Position numbers and translations under genes: made by a program. From contig NZ_LHZQ01000220.1 of NCBI RefSeq assembly GCF_001580915.1, forward strand, positions 1 through 64,000: DNA of 64,000 nt. The letters are read 5' to 3'. The notes beneath the pieces are model-generated. The model saw only the letters and a list, made by a program, of their open reading frames with translations. It did no database searches and was not told where the DNA came from. Shown one piece after another: positions 57,317-64,000 of the stretch. This stretch comes from Acetobacter tropicalis (lineage in GTDB: Bacteria > Pseudomonadota > Alphaproteobacteria > Acetobacterales > Acetobacteraceae). The stretch's first letter is position 1; every line of letters begins with the position of its first letter.

Positions 57317-60300
57317 TCAAGCCCTCTCTGCTACAGGTGCTCTCTCCACCAGCTTGACCAGATCACGCAATACCCGGCGGGCCAGATCAATACGCTGCAC
57401 ATTGGTTAATTCGCGCACCACCGCCAGTTTGTGGTCAGGCCGTAATCTGACAGCACCGTCTTTCCAGCGGCCCATCCATTGCACCAACCCAGCGGGGTTC
57501 TTGAAGCTATTCTGACGGAACTGAAGCACCATTCCTTTTGGCCCAGCTTCCAGACGCTCAATGCCCGCAGCCCGACACAATCTTTTAAGATCAACAATAT
57601 CCAGAAGGTTTTTCACCTCTGGCGGCACTGCGCCAAAGCGATCCACCAGTTCGGCTTCCATGGCTTCCAGCTCCGCATCGGAAGCAAGCCCGCTGATACG
57701 CCGGTACAGTCCCAGCCGCACCGGCAGGTCCGGCACATAATCAACGGGGATAAGTACAGGCAATCCGACAATGATGTTGGGGGTCCAGTCCCTGTCCTCG
57801 GCACGTCGACGGCTGGCGTCCGCACGCAGATCAGCCACGGCGTCTTCCAGCATCTGCTGGTACAGTTCAATGCCAACTTCGCGCACATGGCCAGACTGCT
57901 GATCTCCCAGCAGGTTACCCGCCCCGCGCAGATCAAGATCATGAGACGCCAGCGTAAAGCCAGCGCCAAGCGTATCCAGAGTCTGCATGACTTCCAGCCG
58001 CTTTTCGGCTGAGGCCGAGAGAACGTGGGTTTGCGGCCATGTCAGGTAGGCGTAACCACGTTGCTTTCCACGGCCAACGCGCCCGCGTAGCTGATACAAC
58101 TGCCCCAGCCCGAACATGTCAGCCCGATGGATGATCAGCGTGTTCACGGCAGGCATATCCAACCCGCTTTCCACAATATTGGTGGAGAGCAGGATGTCAT
58201 ATTTCCCGTCAGAAAACTCGGTCATAACCCGTTCAAGTTCTGTGGGAGTAAGCCTGCCGTGAGCCTGGATCAGCTTGGCGTCCGGCACAATGGCTGTCAG
58301 CCTTTCCGCCAGCCGGTCCAGATCTTCAATACGCGGGGCCACACAGAAAATCTGCCCACCCCGGAAGCGTTCACGCTGAATGGCCTCCCGAATCACAACG
58401 CTGTCAAACGGCATGATGAATGTCCGTACTGCTAGCCGGTCCGTCGGCGGCGTGGCAATCAGGCTCATCTCCCGCACACCGGAGAGAGAAAGCTGCAACG
58501 TTCTGGGCAACGGCGTTGCAGAAAGCGTGAGCACATGCACATCATCGCGCAGCGCTTTCAGTTTTTCCTTATGCGCCACACCAAAATGCTGCTCTTCATC
58601 AATAATCAGCAGTTCAAGGGCCGCGAACTGGACCGTCTTGGCCAGCAACGCGTGCGTGCCGATCACCACATTGATAGACCCATCAGCCAGCCCTTTGCGC
58701 ACGGCTGTGGCATCCTTGCCCGTTACCATGCGGGAAAGCTGGGCTACCTTGATGGGGAAGCCCTCAAACCGGGCAGCAAAAGTGCGGTAGTGCTGGCGCG
58801 CCAGCAAAGTAGTCGGCACCACCACGGCCACCTGCCCGCCAGACATGGCGGCAACAAACGCAGCCCGCAGCGCCACTTCCGTCTTGCCGAAGCCTACATC
58901 CCCGCACACAAGCCGATCCATCGGGCGGCCTGAACCCATATCCTCAAGCACATCAGCGATGGCGCGGGCCTGATCATCCGTTTCCACAAACGGGAAGCGG
59001 GCACAGAATTCATCCCACAAGCCCTCCGCCGGGGCCAGCACTGGTGCTTCCTTCAGCGCACGGGCCGCAGCCGTCTTGATCAGGTCGGACGCCATATCGC
59101 GGATGCGCTGTTTCATCCGGGCCTTACGGCCCTGCCACGCAACACCGCCCAGCTTATCCAGCGGCACCCCGGCCTGATCCGAGCCAAAGCGGCTCAGCAA
59201 TTCAATGTTTTCAACCGGCAGGTAAAGCTTTTCATTCCCGTCATACAACAGGCGAAGGCAGTCATGCGGCGCCACGCCAACACTGACGGTTTCCAGCCCA
59301 TCATACCGGCCAATGCCGTAATCCTGATGCACCACTAGATCGCCCGCCGTAATTTCTCCGGCCTCGGCAATCAGTTCATCGGCACGGCGGCGGCGGCGTG
59401 GTGGGCGGCCAATACGCTCCCCAAGCAGATCCTGCTCAGAAACAAACGCCATGTCCTCCGCAACAAAGCCGCGTTCCAGACCCAGCGTCAGCAAGCCAAC
59501 AGAACCGGGCTTGGCCTTTTTCGCCTGCTCCCAGTTTTCATAGCTCTGGGTCACCACCCCATGTTCGCGCAGCAGGGTGCCAATGCGCTCGCGTGAGCCC
59601 TTGCTCCACGCCGTCACATACGCGCGGCGATTGACCTGCACCCAATCCCGCACCTGCTCGCCCAGCAGAGTGAAAACCTTTTCACGCTCGGCATTGGGCA
59701 CGATCTTGGCGAACATCTTGCCGGGGCGTCCGCCCACATCCATACCGCGGGCCCCATCGGGCTTGGCATAGGGGCTAAACGCCACAACCGGCAGACGGCT
59801 GAGGATGGCATTCCATCCTTTGGAATCCAGATACAGAAGATGCGGCGGCAGAGCCCGATATGGCGTTTCTCCCTCCCGCGGCGGCTGACGACGCGCCTGA
59901 TAGTGATCGTCAATCATTTCCAGCCGGGTTTTGAGCACCTCTTCCGCCTGATAATCGAGCGAGACCGACACGCCGGGCAGATAGTCAAATACCGTTTCCA
60001 TCTCGGTATGAAAAAGCGGCAACCAGTGTTCCAGCCCCGGATACCGGCGGCCGTCGCTTACATGTTCATAAAGCGGGTCCGCTGCAGCGGCAGGCCCAAA
60101 CACGTCCCGCCAGCCCGTGCGGAAACGGGAGATACTTTCGGGATCAAGCGAAAACTCGGAAACGGGCCGCAGGGTCAGTTCCTGCAGGCGCGATGTAGAC
60201 CGCTGGCTACCCGGATCAAAGGCCCGGATATTTTCAACTTCATCACCGAACAGATCCAGTCGCACAGGTTCTGCTGCCCCGGCGGGATAAAGATCAAAAA

Positions 60301-60799
60301 TCCCCCCACGGCTGGCAAATTCACCGGCTTCCATCACCGTATCTGTACGGGTGTAGCCATTGGCCACCAGAAGTTCGATCAGAAATTCCTGATCAAGGCT
60401 TTCTCCCTGCCGAATGGTCAGGGACTGGCCTTTAAACGTGCTGCGGGGGGCCACGCGCTGCACAACCGCAGCCACCGTTGTCAGAATCAGGCGCGGCTTG
60501 CCATTGGCTGGCTCCAGAAGCCGGGTGAGAGTCGCCACACGTTCGGCCACAATGGTCGGGTTGGGAGAAACCCGATCATACGGCAGGCAATCCCAGGCGG
60601 GAAAGCGAAGTGTCTCAACATCAGCCCCCATATAGGCCAGCAGATCAGCCAACCGTGCGGTAGAGGCATCATCCCGGGCAATATGCAGCACCGGTCCCTT
60701 GTGCTCACGTGCTCTGCGCGCCAGCAGGAAGGCATCATACCCCTCCGCAACCCCCCATATGGAGGCTATGCGGTCCTCGACACTCGCTTCTGCCGTCAT
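57317..60799 (-). CDS. mfd: Transcription-repair coupling factor Mfd
   Basis: A 1160-residue superfamily 2 translocase that removes stalled RNA polymerase and recruits UvrA. The UvrB-like N-terminal region (about 30-330), the RNA-polymerase-interacting domain (about 480-560, GDLVVHQDYGIGRYDGLE), the helicase core with Walker A GDVGFGKTEV near 635 and DEEQHFG, STNIVESGLDMP, the QLRGRVGRG motif, and the C-terminal TRCF domain are all visible. The start overlaps the sdhE stop by ATGA. Confidence 0.97.
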   Translation of the reverse strand: MTAEASVEDRIASIWGVAEGYDAFLLARRAREHKGPVLHIARDDASTARLADLLAYMGADVETLRFPAWDCLPYDRVSPNPTIVAERVATLTRLLEPANGKPRLILTTVAAVVQRVAPRSTFKGQSLTIRQGESLDQEFLIELLVANGYTRTDTVMEAGEFASRGGIFDLYPAGAAEPVRLDLFGDEVENIRAFDPGSQRSTSRLQELTLRPVSEFSLDPESISRFRTGWRDVFGPAAAADPLYEHVSDGRRYPGLEHWLPLFHTEMETVFDYLPGVSVSLDYQAEEVLKTRLEMIDDHYQARRQPPREGETPYRALPPHLLYLDSKGWNAILSRLPVVAFSPYAKPDGARGMDVGGRPGKMFAKIVPNAEREKVFTLLGEQVRDWVQVNRRAYVTAWSKGSRERIGTLLREHGVVTQSYENWEQAKKAKPGSVGLLTLGLERGFVAEDMAFVSEQDLLGERIGRPPRRRRRADELIAEAGEITAGDLVVHQDYGIGRYDGLETVSVGVAPHDCLRLLYDGNEKLYLPVENIELLSRFGSDQAGVPLDKLGGVAWQGRKARMKQRIRDMASDLIKTAAARALKEAPVLAPAEGLWDEFCARFPFVETDDQARAIADVLEDMGSGRPMDRLVCGDVGFGKTEVALRAAFVAAMSGGQVAVVVPTTLLARQHYRTFAARFEGFPIKVAQLSRMVTGKDATAVRKGLADGSINVVIGTHALLAKTVQFAALELLIIDEEQHFGVAHKEKLKALRDDVHVLTLSATPLPRTLQLSLSGVREMSLIATPPTDRLAVRTFIMPFDSVVIREAIQRERFRGGQIFCVAPRIEDLDRLAERLTAIVPDAKLIQAHGRLTPTELERVMTEFSDGKYDILLSTNIVESGLDMPAVNTLIIHRADMFGLGQLYQLRGRVGRGKQRGYAYLTWPQTHVLSASAEKRLEVMQTLDTLGAGFTLASHDLDLRGAGNLLGDQQSGHVREVGIELYQQMLEDAVADLRADASRRRAEDRDWTPNIIVGLPVLIPVDYVPDLPVRLGLYRRISGLASDAELEAMEAELVDRFGAVPPEVKNLLDIVDLKRLCRAAGIERLEAGPKGMVLQFRQNSFKNPAGLVQWMGRWKDGAVRLRPDHKLAVVRELTNVQRIDLARRVLRDLVKLVERAPVAERA

Positions 60800-61119
60800 T
60801 CCGTCTTCCCGGCTCCTTTGGCGCGGCTGGCTTCCACCATCCGGCGTAACATGGGGGTGGCTTTTTCCTCGGGCAATGGCAGGCGGCCAAACAGCCAGTC
60901 TGTCAGTTCCGGGTCCGGCATCTGCATGATGGCTTCCATATCCGCCAGATCAGCCTCGCTCATGGTCGCCACGTTGGCCTCCACAAACCCGCCGATCAGA
61001 ATATCGGTCTCAAATGTACCACGATGATTGGCGCGGAACACCAGCCTGCGGCGGCGGGCGGCAAGCGGATCATCCTCGGATACGGCGGAAGCGGGGGCAC
61101 TACTAAAATTGTCTTGCAT
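60796..61119 (-). CDS. sdhE: FAD assembly factor SdhE
   Basis: A 107-residue protein of the SdhE/CptB (DUF339) family that assists covalent FAD attachment to succinate dehydrogenase. The conserved segment RRRLVFRANHRGTFETDIL (about 22-40) contains the essential RGxxE motif. MPDPELTDWLFGR follows. The first 20 residues are variable. It is coupled to mfd by a 4-base overlap and divergent from recG, a common alphaproteobacterial arrangement. Confidence 0.93.
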   Translation of the reverse strand: MQDNFSSAPASAVSEDDPLAARRRRLVFRANHRGTFETDILIGGFVEANVATMSEADLADMEAIMQMPDPELTDWLFGRLPLPEEKATPMLRRMVEASRAKGAGKTE

Positions 61120-61187
61120 GGCGTTACTGTCCTATAGCCTTGGCATTCCTGTCTGTCAGCCGCCAAACAGAGGCTTATGCATCTTCG

Positions 61188-63329
61188 GTGTCCAGTCCCT
61201 TTTCCATCACATCCTCTCCGGTTACGGAGCAGACGGATCTTTCTCCCCTTTCCGCAGTGCTGGCCCCACTTGACAGCCTGCCCGGCGTCAGCGCCGCGCG
61301 TGCAAAGCTGCTCAGCCGCATAGCGGGCGGCTCCCGCGTGCTGGACCTGCTGTTCTGCCTGCCGGAAAGTGTAACAGACCGCCGCGCCCGCCCGCCGCTT
61401 GCGCAACTCAGCCCTGACAGCATTGCGACAGTCGCAGGCACGGTTCTGGATATCCGGGCCCCTGCCCCCCGCACGCGCCAGCCGTGGCGTGTCACCATTG
61501 AAGATTCGACCGGACGCCTCGAACTGGCTTTTTTCTCCCCGTGGCAGGCCAAGCAGGTCGTGGTTGGCGAATCTATTGTGGCCTCTGGCAAGGTCGAGCG
61601 GTTTCATGACAGGCTGACCATGACCAGCCCGGACTATCTGCTCCCCGCCCGCTCGGCAGACCGCATTCCACGTCTGGACCCGGTCTGGCCCCTTACCGCC
61701 GGACTGTTCACCGGGCAGGTAAGACAGGCCATGACCGCCGCACTGGAGCGCCTGCCTGCCACCCTGCCTGAATGGCACGCGCCTTCCATTCTCAAGCGCA
61801 GACGCTGGCCTGATTTTGTCACCGCCCTGACCTGGATGCAGTTTCCTGACCGTATTCCCGGCAGCGAATCAGGCGAGGAATGGCGGAGCGAACAAACCCG
61901 AGCCCAGGCGCGGCTGGCCGGTGACGAACTGCTGGCAGATCAGCTTGCCACCCGCATTGCCCAACGTGCCTCCCGCAGTCGGCCCGGCCGTTCATTGAGC
62001 GGGGATGGCCACCTGCAACAACAGGCACTTGCCACGTTTGGCCATACGCCCACGCCCGGCCAGAAAAAAGCCCTGTATGAAATTGAAGCCGACATGGCCG
62101 CTCCTTACCGGATGAGCCGCCTGTTGCAGGGCGATGTCGGCGCGGGCAAGACGTTGGTTGCCCTGCTGGCCATGCTACGGGCAACAGAAGCTGGCGCACA
62201 GGCGGCCATCATGGCCCCTACGGAAATTCTGGCCCGCCAGCACGCCCTGACATTTGAACGCCTCTCCCCCGTGCCGGTGGTCTATCTCTCCAGCTCCGTA
62301 AAGGGAAAAGCCCGCAAGCAGGTGCTTCAGGCCATTGCGGATGGCTCTGCTCCTCTGGTGGTGGGAACACACGCACTGGTTCAGGAAACCGTGCAGTTTG
62401 CAGACCTCGGCCTCGCCGTAATTGATGAGCAGCACCGCTTTGGGGTGGAGCAACGTCTGGCGCTGGTTGAAAAAGGCCATAACGCGGACATGCTGGTCAT
62501 GACCGCCACACCGATCCCACGCACCCTTTTGCTTACCCGCTTTGGGGACATGCAGATCAGCAAACTGGAAGGCAAACCAGCAGGGCGCAAACCGGTGCGC
62601 ACATCCCTGCACAGCATTGGCACAATGGACGACGTGCTCGCCGGCCTTGACCGTGCCCTTGCCAAAGGCGCGCAGATCTTCTGGGTCTGCCCTCTGGTGT
62701 CTGAAAGCGAAGCACTGGACATCGCGGCCGCTGAAGCCCGCCATGCAGACCTGACAGAACGATTCGGCCCCATAGCCGGACTGGCCCATGGGCGGCAGGA
62801 CGCCGCAGTGCGGGAAGAAGCGCTTCAATCCTTTGCGCAAGGCAAAACCCGCATGCTGGTGGCAACCACGGTGATTGAAGTGGGGGTGGATGTGCCAACC
62901 GCCACTATCATGGTGATTGAACATGCAGAACGCTTCGGCCTTGCGCAGTTGCACCAGCTACGCGGCCGCGTCGGGCGAGGCGCAAAGGACTCGTTCTGCC
63001 TCATGCTGCATGATGACGGGCTGGGCCACACAGCCCGTCGCCGCCTCACCTGCCTGCGCGAAACCGAAGATGGCTTTCTGATTGCCGATGAAGATTTCCG
63101 CCTTCGTGGCGGCGGAGACGTAACGGGCCGCAGGCAGTCCGGTCTTCCGGATTATCGTATGGCCTCGGAGATCCTCGTGGATATGCTGCTGGATGCCGCG
63201 CACGAGGAAGCGGAACAGATCCTGCCCGACACGGCCCCAGATCAGAATGCGCCATTGCCCCCGGCAGCGCAGGTATTGCTGGCTCTGTTCAACAAGACCG
63301 ATGCCGCCCGTATCTTTGCTGGCGGCTAG
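61188..63329 (+). CDS. recG: ATP-dependent DNA helicase RecG
   Basis: About 713 residues. The N-terminal wedge/OB region (about 25-230) includes LDSLPGVSAARAKLLSRI and VAGTVLDIRAPAPRTRQPW. The helicase core has Walker A LLQGDVGAGKT (about 313-323), DEQHRFGV, ATTVIEVGVDVP, QLRGRVGRG and the C-terminal GRRQSGLPDYRMA. RecG reverses stalled forks and processes branched DNA. No ATG exists at the N-terminus: the GTG at 61188 and a TTG at 61140 are the candidate starts. Confidence 0.93.
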   Translation: MSSPFSITSSPVTEQTDLSPLSAVLAPLDSLPGVSAARAKLLSRIAGGSRVLDLLFCLPESVTDRRARPPLAQLSPDSIATVAGTVLDIRAPAPRTRQPWRVTIEDSTGRLELAFFSPWQAKQVVVGESIVASGKVERFHDRLTMTSPDYLLPARSADRIPRLDPVWPLTAGLFTGQVRQAMTAALERLPATLPEWHAPSILKRRRWPDFVTALTWMQFPDRIPGSESGEEWRSEQTRAQARLAGDELLADQLATRIAQRASRSRPGRSLSGDGHLQQQALATFGHTPTPGQKKALYEIEADMAAPYRMSRLLQGDVGAGKTLVALLAMLRATEAGAQAAIMAPTEILARQHALTFERLSPVPVVYLSSSVKGKARKQVLQAIADGSAPLVVGTHALVQETVQFADLGLAVIDEQHRFGVEQRLALVEKGHNADMLVMTATPIPRTLLLTRFGDMQISKLEGKPAGRKPVRTSLHSIGTMDDVLAGLDRALAKGAQIFWVCPLVSESEALDIAAAEARHADLTERFGPIAGLAHGRQDAAVREEALQSFAQGKTRMLVATTVIEVGVDVPTATIMVIEHAERFGLAQLHQLRGRVGRGAKDSFCLMLHDDGLGHTARRRLTCLRETEDGFLIADEDFRLRGGGDVTGRRQSGLPDYRMASEILVDMLLDAAHEEAEQILPDTAPDQNAPLPPAAQVLLALFNKTDAARIFAGG

Positions 63330-63541
63330 ATGTTTCGTTCCGAAGTTTGAGAACGCACTGCCTTTTCACGGGAGCAGAAGGATGCGCCATGCGCCAGCTT
63401 CACCACAGGAGCCGGAGCGCCCACGCGAACACATTCCTACCCAGCCCTCCGTCCAGTCGCCATTTGAGAAGACGGCAGGAGAGCGGGCTGGCTCGAAATT
63501 TTGGAGAAGTGAAACACCCACATTTTAAGAACGGAAGAGAG

Positions 63542-63585
63542 CCGCCCTGCCCCCAGAATTTTTTCAACAACATTCTGGGGGGCGG
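63542..63585. terminator. Bulged hairpin between convergent recG and thiE
   Basis: ccccagaat (63551-63559) pairs with attctgggg (63572-63580), extended by ccgcc (63542-63546) with ggcgg (63581-63585) across a 4-base bulge. It lies between two convergent genes and probably ends both messages. The T-runs are short. I see no gene in the rest of 63330-63627. Confidence 0.6.
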
Positions 63586-63627
63586 TTTCAGATGATCCCT
63601 TCGTGACGGCGCGTTACAAGACGTGCC

Positions 63628-64000
63628 TCAGACGACAGCGCGTGCCTCGGCGTCCGCTTCCGCCAGCCAGCGCTTCACCTGCCCTTCCGGATCAGCATGC
63701 AGCGTAAAGTCAGAGACCGCGGCCACGCTATCCGCACCGGCGTCCAGACAGGCCCGTAGCCGCTCAAACGTGATGCCGCCGATCGCCACCAGAGGCAGAT
63801 CACCGATCAGCTTTTTCCATTCTGTCAGTTTTTCCACACCCTGCGGGCCAAAGGCCATCTTTTTCAGGCGCGTGGGCCAGATGGGGCCAAGGGCAACATA
63901 ATCCGGTGCGCAGGCCAACGCCCTGTCCAGCTCTTCATGACAATGCGTGCTGATACCCAGCCGGACACCAGCCTTCCGGATTGCGGCCAGATCTGCCGTA
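63628..64000 (-). CDS. thiE: Thiamine-phosphate synthase ThiE (C-terminal part, runs off the window)
   Basis: The frame is open to the window edge, giving about 123 C-terminal residues. GISTHCHEELDRALACAPDY, YVALGPIWPT, GVEKLTEWK, LVAIGGITFERLRACLDAGADSVAAVSD match the second half of the ThiE TIM barrel, which joins the thiazole and pyrimidine halves of thiamine phosphate. The true start lies beyond 64000. Confidence 0.92.
   Translation of the reverse strand, partial: TADLAAIRKAGVRLGISTHCHEELDRALACAPDYVALGPIWPTRLKKMAFGPQGVEKLTEWKKLIGDLPLVAIGGITFERLRACLDAGADSVAAVSDFTLHADPEGQVKRWLAEADAEARAVV

Noticed and set aside
59840-61027. 395-codon plus-strand frame opposite mfd and sdhE
   Set aside because: It lies antisense to the conserved Mfd N-terminal domain and shows no motifs of its own.

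Overview
The window is chromosomal DNA of an alphaproteobacterium, most likely an acetic acid bacterium (Acetobacteraceae, Acetobacter or a close relative). This rests on gene content and order: a malate:quinone oxidoreductase, an exported lactonase, the lysC / RodZ-like / ispG / hisS / prfA / prmC neighbourhood, a J-domain gene next to cobS-cobT, and moderate G+C. The genus is inferred from memory of such genomes, not from a search. There are no rRNA genes, CRISPR arrays, intact insertion sequences or prophage. Two tRNA genes are present.

Layout. 1-5435 (minus): sulfate activation, reduction and uptake genes cysH-cysD-cysNC, then cysT-cysW-cysA (cysA cut by the window edge). 5436-6784: two sparse spacers around a small DUF333 lipoprotein. 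6785-9742 (plus): bioB, then the preQ0 genes queE-queC-queD. 9909-14065: mqo with a hairpin terminator, osmC, and the fabI-aroC pair. 14376-15904 (plus): pdxH and a universal stress protein. 15990-23895 (minus): a tightly packed eight-gene operon, mltB-rlpA-dac-tmk-holB-metG-tatD-MBL hydrolase, with mostly 4-base start/stop overlaps. 24070-25739 (plus): a DedA-type membrane protein translationally coupled to an unassigned ATP-grasp enzyme. 26075-29323: amino acid permease, uppP, a lone MCE/MlaD-type protein and a CAU tRNA.

29548-39155 (minus): a housekeeping block, lysC, a nitronate-monooxygenase-like flavoprotein, a RodZ-like protein, ispG (with a strong terminator), hisS, prfA, prmC and a DUF4167 gene. 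It is interrupted by one plus-strand secreted-protein gene lying between prfA and prmC. 39330-47427: ubiG, exported lactonase, DUF2147, DUF1178, grxC, comF, a BioC/NDUFAF5-like methyltransferase, moaA, galU and tRNA-Leu(GAG). 47502-52820: lipB, a LolA-like lipoprotein coupled to bolA, and the plus-strand block J-domain protein, cobS, cobT (cobaltochelatase motor subunits). 52809-57046: a PLP decarboxylase with a YfeH-type transporter, then two exported proteins of unknown function. 57317-64000: sdhE-mfd (minus), recG (plus) and the end of thiE (minus).

Most genes are ordinary core genes. The less explained parts are the DedA/ATP-grasp pair, the secreted protein that splits prfA from prmC, the J-domain/CobS/CobT block, the decarboxylase/transporter pair, and the small exported proteins. 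I did not find a clear new defence, mobile or signalling system. Start codons were chosen from Shine-Dalgarno spacing, overlaps and family alignment from memory; several remain uncertain and are marked.
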